This document shows, one piece after another, positions 14,837 to 22,341 of a DNA stretch of 44,419 bases. The DNA comes from an uncultured Lachnospiraceae bacterium. GTDB lineage: Bacteria > Bacillota > Clostridia > Lachnospirales > Lachnospiraceae. Position numbers and translations under genes: made by a program. The notes beneath the pieces were generated by a model. The model did not search any database. It saw nothing but the letters and a program-made list of their open reading frames with translations, and was not told the origin of the DNA. The stretch is taken from assembly GCA_910587955.1 (NCBI GenBank), contig CAJUNN010000022.1:1-44419 (forward strand), read 5' to 3'. Numbering within the stretch: position 1 is the first letter of the stretch; the number at the start of each line of letters is the position of its first letter.

Positions 14837-15946
14837 ATGGGGAGTTATAAATTTGCAGCTCTGTGTATGACGGGGGCGATTTGCTTTCAGCTGAACAGCA
14901 TCCAGGCAGAAGCCAGCAGCTTTTCGCATTTTGCGGATGAAGGAATTGCATCGGTTATGACAGAAGCGCGGAATGCAGATCCGCAGGTGGATGAGAAGAT
15001 TGTAGAAGAGATGACACCATCCGAGTATGACGGAATCTGCATTGCACAGGTTAACGATTATGTAAATGTGAGAAGCATGCCCAGCGAGGAAGGAGAGGTT
15101 CTCGGAAAGCTCTACAACGAATCTGCGGGAAGCGTAGAGGAGGAAGTAGACGGCTGGTTTAAGATTACTTCCGGCAGCGTGACGGGATATGTGAAAAAAG
15201 AATACGTGGTTACGGGAGATGACGCCGAAACTTTGGCAGAAGAAGTGGGAAGCCGGGTTGCGACGGTGGATACAGAAACCTTGAGGGTCCGCAGCGAAGC
15301 GGACGGAGAATCCAGCATCCTGGGACTGATTGGGCAGGATGAGGAGCTGACCGTAACAGATGAGAAGGAAGGATGGGTCAAGGTATCCATTGAGGAAGGC
15401 GATGGCTGGGTATCCACCGATTACGTCCAGCTGAGAACGGATTTCGTCCAGGCAGAGTCGAAAGAAGAAGAAGAAGCCAGACTGGCGAAGGAAGAGGAAG
15501 CGAAAGAGGAAGGAAGACGGAGAGCTCAGGAAGTAGAAGCAGCGGTAGCTGCCGAGAATCAGGAGAACGCTCCGGTGGTAGTCGGAAACGGCGGCGGAAG
15601 CAGCAGCGGAAATGCAGTCGTGAATTATGCAAGCCAGTTTGTAGGAAATCCCTATGTTTACGGCGGTTCCAGCCTGACCAACGGAACAGACTGCTCCGGT
15701 TTTGTTATGAGCGTGTACGCAAACTTTGGTGTGGGCCTGCCCCATTCTTCCAGTGCAATGAGAAACTGCGGCTACGGTGTGAGCCTTGCGGAGGCGCAGC
15801 CCGGAGATATCATCTGCTACAGCGGACATGTGGCTATCTACTGCGGAAACAATACCGTGGTGCATGCCAGCACTCCGGCAACCGGAATTATCTATACCTC
15901 ACCGGCCAATTACAACAATGTAATCTGTGTGAGAAGAATTTTCTAA
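14837..15946 (+). CDS. Secreted SH3-SH3-NlpC/P60 peptidoglycan endopeptidase
   Basis: A 369-aa exported cell-wall hydrolase. After the signal peptide (about 1-26, ending QAEA) come two bacterial SH3 domains (about 66-125 and 140-200; signatures YVNVRSMPS and TLRVRSEAD). A charged Glu/Lys/Arg linker (208-240) and a Gly/Ser stretch follow, then the NlpC/P60 domain. Catalytic residues are Cys 286 in TDCSGFV, His 331 in SGHVAIY and His 343 in VVHAS. The family cleaves gamma-D-Glu to diamino-acid bonds in stem peptides; the SH3 domains bind the wall. ACGGAGGA precedes ATG. A strong promoter and a strong terminator frame it as a single-gene unit. Confidence 0.95.
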   Translation: MGSYKFAALCMTGAICFQLNSIQAEASSFSHFADEGIASVMTEARNADPQVDEKIVEEMTPSEYDGICIAQVNDYVNVRSMPSEEGEVLGKLYNESAGSVEEEVDGWFKITSGSVTGYVKKEYVVTGDDAETLAEEVGSRVATVDTETLRVRSEADGESSILGLIGQDEELTVTDEKEGWVKVSIEEGDGWVSTDYVQLRTDFVQAESKEEEEARLAKEEEAKEEGRRRAQEVEAAVAAENQENAPVVVGNGGGSSSGNAVVNYASQFVGNPYVYGGSSLTNGTDCSGFVMSVYANFGVGLPHSSSAMRNCGYGVSLAEAQPGDIICYSGHVAIYCGNNTVVHASTPATGIIYTSPANYNNVICVRRIF

Positions 15947-15958
15947 GAAAAAATTGTA

Positions 15959-16000
15959 AGACCCCTTGTACACCGGTGAGCGTGTATAAGGGGTCTTTTT
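15959..16000 (+). terminator. Terminator of the NlpC/P60 gene
   Basis: AGACCCCTTGTACAC (15959-15973) pairs with GTGTATAAGGGGTCT (15982-15996), one mismatch, then Ts. Confidence 0.9.
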
Positions 16001-16212
16001 GTACCTGCTGTTTCTGCGCAAAAGAGAGCCGTGCAAAAGCAGATAATGTTCAAAATCTTTGCAAATTCCGAATTTATTCCGTCAATTCAAATTTGTTTTC
16101 AGACGACCGATTTGTCCAAAGGAGTGAAAAAAAGATCCATCTAAACATTTTGCACAAACTTTTCTTGAAACATAACTTTTTTATACGTGTGAAGAGCAAA
16201 TGAAGATAGAAG

Positions 16213-16283
16213 TTATCCACACTTTTGAAGTTCAGAAAGCTGATAAAATCGAGTTATCAACGAAGTTATCCACATTATCCACA
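16213..16283 (+). other. Cluster of DnaA boxes
   Basis: Three perfect TTATCCACA boxes lie at 16213-16221, 16266-16274 and 16275-16283, the last two directly abutting and all in the same orientation. A weaker box TTATCAACG is at 16254-16262. The surrounding 16000-16430 stretch is AT-rich and has no confident gene. dnaA, dnaN and other usual origin neighbours are absent from the window. A DnaA-titration or regulatory site is therefore more likely than oriC, but this is inference. Confidence 0.8.
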
Positions 16284-16299
16284 TTTTTGGAAGGAAAAA

Positions 16300-16452
16300 A
16301 TGGGGGTTTACATAGTAAATCAAAGAACGCGAGTTCTGTACAAAACAGATAAACCGGATTTTTTTCTCCCAAAACAAGAAAACTTGCTTGACAAGATAAA
16401 TATCGAACTATGGACCAAATTGTCTGAAAATAATGTCAAGGAAGTGCGATAA
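16300..16452 (+). CDS. Doubtful 50-aa protein next to the DnaA boxes
   Basis: ATG 16300 has AAGG five bases upstream and gives 50 residues (MGVYIVNQRTRVLYK to NNVKEVR), overlapping the end of the opposing trmB by 17 bp. No family is recognised and the composition is plausible for a small soluble protein. If real, its expression would probably respond to DnaA because the tandem boxes lie 17 nt before the start. It may equally be a chance frame in AT-rich DNA. Confidence 0.25.
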   Translation: MGVYIVNQRTRVLYKTDKPDFFLPKQENLLDKINIELWTKLSENNVKEVR

Positions 16453-17074
16453 GCTTATAGATGGGATTTCCTTTTGCGGAAAATTTTTCCTCATACTCCG
16501 TCATGACATTTCCCGCATTCATTTCCGGATCAAGATGCAGATTCCGGGTGCATCCCGCAAGCTTCCACCCGGCAGCTTCTATACTTTCCAGGGAGAAATC
16601 AAAGAGGGCTTCGTTATCGGTCTTAAATTCCACATGTCCGCTGCCGTCCAGAACCTTCCGGTAGCGGGACAGATATTCGGGGGAAGTCAGTCTCCGCCTG
16701 GCATGGCGGTCCTTGGGCCAGGGATCTGAAAAGTTCAGATAAATGCGCCCGGCCTCTCCGGGAGCGAAGATCTGTTCCAGGCATCCGGCGTCGATGCAGA
16801 GAAAGAGAAGATTGGAAAGGGGATCGGTTTCCATTTTCTGCAGGGCCCGGATCAGGACGCTGCTGTACCGTTCGATGCCTACATAGTTGATCCCGGGATT
16901 TTGCCGGGCAAGGGTCATAAGAAAGCGTCCTTTTCCCATGCCGATTTCAATATGAATGGGGTTGGTATTTCCGAAAAGGGTATTCCAGTTTCCGGCCTGC
17001 TGTTCCGGCTCTTGTACTACATAAGTGCTGGCGGCGACGGCTTCTCCGGCGCCTTTGATATTTCTGAGTCTCAC
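16436..17074 (-). CDS. trmB: tRNA (guanine-N7-)-methyltransferase
   Basis: This 212-aa enzyme makes m7G at position 46 in the variable loop of tRNAs using S-adenosylmethionine. The SAM-binding motif IEIGMGKGRF is near residue 42. The family signature NFSDPWPKDRHARRRL lies around 114-129, and the C-terminal TEYEEKFSAKGNPIYKL completes the typical pattern. Length is normal for the family. Translation starts at GTG 17074 with AGGAGAAG upstream. It converges on the DnaA-box region and diverges from tRNA-Lys. Confidence 0.96.
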   Translation of the reverse strand: MRLRNIKGAGEAVAASTYVVQEPEQQAGNWNTLFGNTNPIHIEIGMGKGRFLMTLARQNPGINYVGIERYSSVLIRALQKMETDPLSNLLFLCIDAGCLEQIFAPGEAGRIYLNFSDPWPKDRHARRRLTSPEYLSRYRKVLDGSGHVEFKTDNEALFDFSLESIEAAGWKLAGCTRNLHLDPEMNAGNVMTEYEEKFSAKGNPIYKLIALP

Positions 17075-17147
17075 GCTGCTTCTCCTGTCTTTTTTGCTTT
17101 ATTGTAAACAGAATCTAAAAAAAGATCAAGAAATATAAAAAAAGTAC

Positions 17148-17176
17148 TTGCATTTTATAAAACAATGAATTATAAT
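17148..17176 (+). promoter_or_regulatory. Promoter of tRNA-Lys
   Basis: TTGCAT (17148-17153), 17 nt, TATAAT (17171-17176), about 30 nt before the tRNA. Confidence 0.75.
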
Positions 17177-17207
17177 AATTCTTGCGTTGCGAAAGTAAAT
17201 AGCATAT

Positions 17208-17280
17208 GCGCGATTAGCTCAGCTGGCAGAGCACCTGACTCTTAATCAGGGTGTCCAGGGTTCGAACCCCTGATCGCGCA
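17208..17280 (+). tRNA. tRNA-Lys (anticodon CTT)
   Basis: A 73-nt cloverleaf. The acceptor GCGCGAT pairs with ATCGCGC, the D-arm starts TAGCTCA, the anticodon stem CCTGA/TCAGG encloses loop CTCTTAA (CTT), and the T-loop is GGTTCGAACCC. The discriminator is A and CCA is not encoded. Confidence 0.96.
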
Positions 17281-17286
17281 GGCAGG

Positions 17287-17330
17287 GCACTGGTTTTGCA
17301 GATTTTAAGCTGCGGGGTCGGTGCTTTTTT
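17287..17330 (+). terminator. Possible terminator of tRNA-Lys
   Basis: GCAC (17287-17290) pairs with GTGC (17321-17324), with some wobble extension and an inner GCAG/CTGC stem, then six Ts. It overlaps the 3' end of the opposing DUF885 gene. The stem is modest. Confidence 0.5.
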
Positions 17331-19080
17331 CATGTGCCGCGATCCATTCCCGCATGTAGCGCTCCAGCACGGGAAAAGGGGCAGGGCCGGCAGAAAGCAG
17401 AAATGTATGGAACTCTTTCGCGGAAAAGCGGGCGCCAAGGGCCTCTTCTGCCTGCCGCCGCAGATCCAGGATTTCTACGGCACCCAGATAGTATTTGAGA
17501 TAGTTGCCGGGATCCTGAAGGACAGCCTGGTAAATGCTGTGTACGGCCTCTGCATCTTTAATGCCGTAGCGGGCAAAGAAGCGCGCCGTGTCCTCCGGAG
17601 TCCAGCCTTCGTAGTGGATGCCGGCATCCGCCCTGGCATGAAGGCCGAGGGAGACAGAGGCGTTGGCGGACAGAAGAGCCGCCATATCCGGATCCAGAGG
17701 AGTGTAGGAGTAGGAAAGCCATTCTACGTAGGTGGCCCAGCCTTCCACATAGCCGCCGAAATAGAACAGGCGCCGGACCGGATCCGGGTTCACGGAATTT
17801 TCACAGACCGTCTGGTACAGATGGCCGGGATAGCCCTCATGGGCCAGGGTAGTAAAGAGAGAAAGGCCGTCATACCCTCCGGCCGGATTGATATAGATGA
17901 CATGTTCCTCCATGCGGTCCATAGGCGGAGTCAGGTAAAAGGCGGGGCTTAGGTAATCCTCCAGGGAAGGATCCACGTACTTTACCTGACAGGAAACCGT
18001 GCCGGCAGCCGGGAAATCCTCTTTTATCTTTTCCTCCAGGGTTTCCAGGATATAGAGGGGATCCAGGATTTCCATGGTCTGGGAGGCGGCGGCCGGCAGA
18101 TCGGGGTGAGCTTTGAGGAGATCGGCCATGGCATGGAGGCTTTGGGAGAGCTGTTCATCCAGAAGGGAGATGATTTCATCCATGGAACGTCCGGAGCCGG
18201 TGGTACATGCAGCCAGAGCGGCGTAATAGTCTGCCCCCCGGTCATAGTAGCAGAGGCCGTAAGGGTTGGTCCCGGTTCCTTTTAGCTTCGTAAGTTCCTG
18301 TATGAGAGTTTCGTAAGCAGGAAGGACATGACCGAAGACAGCGGTGCGGTTAGAGGCCGTATAGGCGTTTTTTTCTTCTTCCGTAAGAAAATCCAGGGCA
18401 TCCAGGCGGTCTTCGAAGGTGGAAAGCAGAAAATGGTCCTTTGAACCTGCGATAAAATCCCGGCACTGGGTGATGACGGCATCCGCCGTCTCATCGGACA
18501 TAAAAAAGCCGGCGCGGGCCCTTTCCCGCTCGTATTCCAACAGGCTGTCATAATAGGTATCAAGCTGGGAGAGAAGGGAAAGATAATTTTGAATATCCGC
18601 TTCACTGTAAAAGGCGTATTCGGCCAGCAGGACAGGAAGCTGCGCCTGGGCGCCCAGAGAGGGGCTGAAGACCTCCTCGTAATAGGGAAAGGCGGACAGG
18701 GCCAGTTCCCGGGGAAGCTGATCTTCCAGGATGTCGTATGTAAGGCGGCTGCCTTCGGAGAGATCCGGACGGGAGAAGCCGGAAAGGGTTTCCAGCATAT
18801 TTTCCAGGGCAGCGGCTGCACCGGCCTTGGATTTGGCAGAATAAAGGCCGAACGTAACGGGGGCGTCTTTGACGCCGTAGGCGGAAGGAGCAGCCAGCGT
18901 GTAGTGCAGGGTCATGGTGTTGGAAGAAATTTCCTGGAGAAACAGTTCCCTGGTAAATGCGGCAAAGCGTTCGTCTTCGGTTTGTCCGGGACTTTTGCCA
19001 AGAGAGGGAATTATCAGGACTGCGCAGAGAAATACGGCGCCCAGTACGGACAGGAGGAGCATACGTTTGGAGTGTTTCAT
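17305..19080 (-). CDS. DUF885 family membrane-anchored or secreted hydrolase
   Basis: A 591-aa protein with an N-terminal hydrophobic segment (about 7-28) acting as signal peptide or anchor, then one DUF885 domain. The metallopeptidase-like motif HEGYPGH is at 414-420 and is followed by LYQ; FGGYVEGWATYVEWL comes shortly after and supplies a further conserved Glu. The family resembles M32/M3-type zinc carboxypeptidases in motif, but its substrates are not known. The start has only a weak GGGAG upstream. No operon partner is present: tRNA-Lys converges on it and the metG leader diverges from it. The extracellular location and peptidase activity are inferred. Confidence 0.88.
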   Translation of the reverse strand: MKHSKRMLLLSVLGAVFLCAVLIIPSLGKSPGQTEDERFAAFTRELFLQEISSNTMTLHYTLAAPSAYGVKDAPVTFGLYSAKSKAGAAAALENMLETLSGFSRPDLSEGSRLTYDILEDQLPRELALSAFPYYEEVFSPSLGAQAQLPVLLAEYAFYSEADIQNYLSLLSQLDTYYDSLLEYERERARAGFFMSDETADAVITQCRDFIAGSKDHFLLSTFEDRLDALDFLTEEEKNAYTASNRTAVFGHVLPAYETLIQELTKLKGTGTNPYGLCYYDRGADYYAALAACTTGSGRSMDEIISLLDEQLSQSLHAMADLLKAHPDLPAAASQTMEILDPLYILETLEEKIKEDFPAAGTVSCQVKYVDPSLEDYLSPAFYLTPPMDRMEEHVIYINPAGGYDGLSLFTTLAHEGYPGHLYQTVCENSVNPDPVRRLFYFGGYVEGWATYVEWLSYSYTPLDPDMAALLSANASVSLGLHARADAGIHYEGWTPEDTARFFARYGIKDAEAVHSIYQAVLQDPGNYLKYYLGAVEILDLRRQAEEALGARFSAKEFHTFLLSAGPAPFPVLERYMREWIAAHEKSTDPAA

Positions 19081-19144
19081 AAAGGACTCCCGGGGAGGTC
19101 ATTACTGCATTTTATGACGGTTCCGGGGAAATATGTTAGCCCTC

Positions 19145-19452
19145 TTGACAAATGAAATTCCCTGTGATAGGCTTTCTCTAGGCACAGAGAAACACGCATT
19201 GAAGAAAAGAGTAGGCAGGGTGTACTTTTTACAGAGAAGTCCCGGAGGCTGAGAGGGATGAAAGGAAGTCTGCCGAAGATGGTTTCTGAGCGGCACGTAT
19301 GAACGCAGATGCGATAAGACGTGACAGGTCCGCCTGTTACAGCGGGAGGGTATGGAGGTACCCGCAGAGGTCCGTTTTGTGAGGAGCGGACGAACGGAAG
19401 TGGTAACACGGGAACGGCCCGTCTTCTTTAAGAATAAGAAGGCGGCTTTTTT
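19145..19452 (+). promoter_or_regulatory. Promoter and T-box riboswitch, methionine (ATG specifier)
   Basis: TTGACA at 19145-19150 with a weak -10 (TAGGCT, 19168-19173) precedes a leader with T-box structure. The specifier context GAAGATGGTTTCTGAGC has ATG at 19279-19281. The T-box segment GGAAGTGGTAACACGGG is at about 19396-19412. The terminator 19417-19428 with 19436-19446 ends in six Ts (19447-19452). Specifier ATG agrees with the metG gene downstream. The leader explains the gene-free stretch 19081-19478. Confidence 0.9.
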
Positions 19453-19478
19453 ATTTTATCGGAAAAGAGGGAAAGAAT

Positions 19479-21425
19479 ATGGAAAAGAAAAAATATTACA
19501 TGACAACGGCCATTGCCTACACCTCCGGCAAGCCGCATATCGGCAACACCTACGAGATCGTGCTGGCGGACGCCATTGCCCGTTTTAAAAGGATGCAGGG
19601 CTATGATGTGTTCTTTCAGACAGGAACCGACGAGCATGGACAGAAGATAGAGGAGAAGGCCCGGGAGGCCGGCGTGACGCCCAAAGAATTTGTGGACGGG
19701 GTGGCTGCGGAGATCCGGCGGATCTGGGACTTGATGAATACCTCCTACGACAAGTTTATCCGCACCACGGACGCGGATCACGAGGCGCAGGTGCAGAAAA
19801 TTTTCAAGAAACTTTATGACCAGGGAGATATCTACAAGGGCTATTACGAGGGGATGTACTGTACGCCCTGTGAGTCCTTCTTTACGGAATCCCAGCTGGC
19901 AGACGGCAAATGCCCGGACTGCGGAAGAGAAGTGCAGCCGGCCAGGGAAGAGGCTTATTTCTTTAAAATGAGTAAATATGCGGACCGGCTCATTGAACAC
20001 ATCAATGCCCATCCCGAATTTATCCAGCCTGTATCACGGAAAAACGAGATGATGAATAATTTCCTCCTTCCGGGGCTGCAGGATCTGTGCGTATCCAGAA
20101 CCTCCTTCCAATGGGGCATTCCCGTTACGTTTGATCCCAAGCATGTGACTTACGTGTGGCTGGACGCCCTGACCAACTACATCACCGGAATCGGCTATGA
20201 CTGCGAAGGCGGCTCTGCGGAGCAGTTTTTGAAGGACTGGCCGGCGGATCTGCATCTTATCGGTAAAGATATTATCCGCTTCCATACCATTTACTGGCCC
20301 ATCTTCCTGATGGCGCTGGACCTGCCTCTGCCCAAGCAGGTGTTCGGCCATCCCTGGCTGCTCCAGGGAGACGGCAAGATGAGCAAATCTAAGGGAAATG
20401 TGCTCTATGCGGATGAACTGGCGGAGATGTTTGGCGTAGATGCCGTGCGCTTCTTTGTGCTGCATGAGATGCCCTTTGACAACGACGGCGTGATTACCTG
20501 GGAATTGATGGTGGAGCGCATGAACTCAGAGCTGGCCAATACCCTGGGAAATCTGGTAAACCGCACGGTATCTATGTCCAACAAATATTTCGGCGGCGTG
20601 GTGAATAACACGGGCGTTATGGATCCGGTGGATCGGGAACTGAGGGAGACTGCAGCCGCAGCCGCAGAGAAGGTGACGGCCAAGATGGAGGAACTGCGGG
20701 TGGCGGATGCTATCACGGAGATTTTCAACCTCTTCAAGCGCTGCAACAAATACATTGACGAGACTATGCCCTGGGCCCTTGCCAAGGATGAGAGCAAGCG
20801 GGATCGTCTGGCGGCGGTACTCTACAATCTGGTAGAGGGCATCAGCATCGGTGCAAGCCTTCTGGAGCCCTTTATGCCGGAGACTTCGGAAAAGATTCTG
20901 GCGCAGCTTGGGGCGAAAAAGCGCTCCCTGGAGGTTATGAATATGTTCGGCCTTTATCAGTCCGGGGCCAAGGTTACGGATAAGCCGGAAATTCTCTTTG
21001 CCCGTCTGGATGTAAAAGAAGTCCTGGAGCAGGTGGAGGCGAAAGCAGCAGCCAAGGAAGAGCCGCAGGCGGAGCCCGGGATTGAGATTGAGCCCAAAGC
21101 GGAGATTACGTTCGGAGACTTTGAAAAGCTGCAGTTCCAGGTAGGAGAGATCATTGCCTGCGAAGAGGTGAAAAAGTCCAAAAAACTCCTCTGCTCCCAG
21201 GTGCGGATCGGAAGCCAGGTCAAGCAGATTGTATCTGGAATCAAGGCTCATTATAAGGCGGAAGAGATGGTGGGTAAAAAGGTAATGGTGCTGGTGAACT
21301 TAAAGCCTGCAACTCTGGCCGGCGTGAAGTCCGAGGGTATGCTTCTGTGCGCGGAGGATGATAAGGGAAATCTGGCTTTGGTTGTGCCGGAGAAGGAAAT
21401 GCCTTCCGGGGCGGAGATTTGTTAG
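19479..21425 (+). CDS. metG: Methionyl-tRNA synthetase
   Basis: This 648-aa cytoplasmic class I enzyme charges tRNA-Met, including the initiator. HIGN at 20-23 is the HIGH-motif variant normal for MetRS; KMSKS is at 300-304. A zinc knuckle has Cys pairs 128/131 and 145/148. A linker rich in Ala and Glu (about 515-543) leads to a C-terminal tRNA-binding (Trbp111/EMAP-like) domain from 545 that also mediates dimerisation. The start follows a weak AGAGGGAAAG. Expression is controlled by the methionine T-box just upstream. The gene is transcribed alone and ends in a hairpin. Confidence 0.97.
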   Translation: MEKKKYYMTTAIAYTSGKPHIGNTYEIVLADAIARFKRMQGYDVFFQTGTDEHGQKIEEKAREAGVTPKEFVDGVAAEIRRIWDLMNTSYDKFIRTTDADHEAQVQKIFKKLYDQGDIYKGYYEGMYCTPCESFFTESQLADGKCPDCGREVQPAREEAYFFKMSKYADRLIEHINAHPEFIQPVSRKNEMMNNFLLPGLQDLCVSRTSFQWGIPVTFDPKHVTYVWLDALTNYITGIGYDCEGGSAEQFLKDWPADLHLIGKDIIRFHTIYWPIFLMALDLPLPKQVFGHPWLLQGDGKMSKSKGNVLYADELAEMFGVDAVRFFVLHEMPFDNDGVITWELMVERMNSELANTLGNLVNRTVSMSNKYFGGVVNNTGVMDPVDRELRETAAAAAEKVTAKMEELRVADAITEIFNLFKRCNKYIDETMPWALAKDESKRDRLAAVLYNLVEGISIGASLLEPFMPETSEKILAQLGAKKRSLEVMNMFGLYQSGAKVTDKPEILFARLDVKEVLEQVEAKAAAKEEPQAEPGIEIEPKAEITFGDFEKLQFQVGEIIACEEVKKSKKLLCSQVRIGSQVKQIVSGIKAHYKAEEMVGKKVMVLVNLKPATLAGVKSEGMLLCAEDDKGNLALVVPEKEMPSGAEIC

Positions 21426-21442
21426 AAAATATGTTAAGAATA

Positions 21443-21477
21443 AGAGACAGGCAGTCCTTGGGGCTGCCTGTCTCTTT
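21443..21477. terminator. Terminator between metG and the yaaL-type gene
   Basis: AGAGACAGGCAG (21443-21454) pairs perfectly with CTGCCTGTCTCT (21464-21475). The T-tail is short on either strand, but the 12-bp stem lies between convergent genes. Confidence 0.7.
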
Positions 21478-21488
21478 GGGAAACATAT

Positions 21489-21722
21489 TTAGAGAAATGT
21501 CTGCAAATCCATCTGTTTCGCCTGCTCCAGAAGAAATTTATAGCGTTTCTGGACAGAGTAGATTTCATACGTATAGCAGTCGATCAGGTCCGGATCGACA
21601 ACGGCTTCAAAATTGGCATAAGCGGTTTCCAGTGCGTTTTTTGTCATTGTAAGGTCTTCCAGCAGCTGGCGCCTTGTAAACGACTCGTCTGTCTGTGCCG
21701 GCGCTTTCCGTAGTAACCCCAT
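21489..21722 (-). CDS. YaaL-type DUF2508 protein
   Basis: A 77-aa protein with the helical DUF2508 pattern: LLEDLTMTKNALETAYANFEAV, DPDLIDCYTYEIYSVQKRY and KFLLEQAKQM. The function is unknown; in Bacilli and many Clostridia the gene sits between recR and bofA. ATG 21722 is preceded only by a G-rich stretch, so the start is less certain. An upstream extension would be hydrophobic and unlike the family. Here it is divergent from bofA rather than in the same operon. Confidence 0.8.
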   Translation of the reverse strand: MGLLRKAPAQTDESFTRRQLLEDLTMTKNALETAYANFEAVVDPDLIDCYTYEIYSVQKRYKFLLEQAKQMDLQTFL

Positions 21723-21805
21723 CCCGCAGCCCCCACTTTCCGTAATCAAAATAGTTGTTGTATTAAGAGTATAAGCAGGAATATTGGTATTTATACTAAA
21801 AAATA

Positions 21806-21834
21806 GAATATTTTGGATCAAAAATTCATATAGA
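21806..21834 (+). promoter_or_regulatory. Candidate sigma-E promoter of bofA
   Basis: GAATATT (21806-21812) and CATATAGA (21827-21834) are 14 nt apart and resemble sigma-E elements. bofA is sigma-E controlled in Bacillus subtilis, which fits. Confidence 0.5.
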
Positions 21835-21858
21835 TAGAAAAAAAGATGGGACAAAAAG

Positions 21859-22050
21859 ATGAAAATCTTAAACTTTCTTCTCCGGGTGGTTTTCGGCGCC
21901 ATCGGGATCCAAATTCTCAACGCTGTTTTTATTTCACAAAATGTTGCCGTTTTTGTCGGGCTGAACGCAGTAACCCTTTTGACAGTGGGAAGCCTTGGAA
22001 TCAGCGGTCTGGGGCTTCTTTACGGAATTGCGGCCTTTGGAATTTTGTGA
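21859..22050 (+). CDS. bofA: BofA-family membrane protein (pro-sigma-K processing control)
   Basis: A 63-aa protein with two hydrophobic helices. The pattern GAIGIQILN, VGLNAVTLLTVGSLGISGLGLLYGI matches the conserved BofA C-terminal part. In Bacillus BofA holds the SpoIVFB protease inactive in the mother cell outer forespore membrane. Many Clostridia keep bofA without a clear sigma-K processing role, so function here is inferred. ATG 21859 has no strong ribosome site. A sigma-E-like promoter precedes it. Confidence 0.83.
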   Translation: MKILNFLLRVVFGAIGIQILNAVFISQNVAVFVGLNAVTLLTVGSLGISGLGLLYGIAAFGIL

Positions 22051-22061
22051 AAATTTGACAA

Positions 22062-22090
22062 TAGACAGGCCGAAAGAAAGCCGCTATAAT
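22062..22090 (+). promoter_or_regulatory. Promoter of the Tad pilus operon
   Basis: TAGACA (22062-22067), 17 nt, TATAAT (22085-22090). A TTGACA at 22055 is 24 nt from the -10, too far. It is the only good promoter seen before the pilus genes. Confidence 0.65.
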
Positions 22091-22212
22091 CAACCTACGA
22101 TCGATAATTATCTATCTCGGACTGCACGAAAAAAGCGGTGCAGCCGATAATCTTTGGTTTGAATCAAACCGTGATTCCTTTTGAACATGCTGTAGTTAAG
22201 GAGGTGGCAGTT
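22091..22212 (+). other. Structured leader of the Tad operon
   Basis: The 120-nt leader holds two short hairpins, CTGCAC/GTGCAG around 22114-22145 and GGTTTG/CAAACC at about 22156-22170, without a T-run. No known riboswitch consensus is recognised. Confidence 0.35.
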
Positions 22213-22341
22213 TTGTTTTCGGCGCTGCATTATATATGGAAAAATCCCCGGATGCTGGTGATGCTGGGGAGCTTTCTGGGCTTTCAGATCTTTGTCAGTC
22301 TGCTGACGGGACTTCTGATTTGCGCGGGAGGTGTCTTTTGA
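22213..22341 (+). CDS. 42-aa membrane protein at the head of the Tad operon
   Basis: TTG 22213 lies 8 nt after GGAGG (22200-22204) and gives 42 residues. A basic-aromatic N-terminus (FSALHYIWKNPRM) precedes one hydrophobic helix (about 13-38). The stop overlaps the start of the tadZ-like gene, indicating translational coupling. No family is recognised. Its position suggests a small accessory subunit or a coupling peptide for the pilus machine. The coding call rests on ribosome site, hydrophobic pattern and overlap. Confidence 0.6.
   Translation: MFSALHYIWKNPRMLVMLGSFLGFQIFVSLLTGLLICAGGVF

Noticed and set aside
16000..16430. Chromosomal replication origin
   Set aside because: DnaA boxes are present, but dnaA, dnaN, rpmH or gidB neighbours are not, and only three perfect boxes are found. 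Kept as a DnaA-box cluster only.
22091..22212. Cyclic-di-GMP riboswitch before the pilus operon
   Set aside because: Pilus operons often have one, but the conserved GEMM core and receptor sequences are not visible; only simple hairpins are present.
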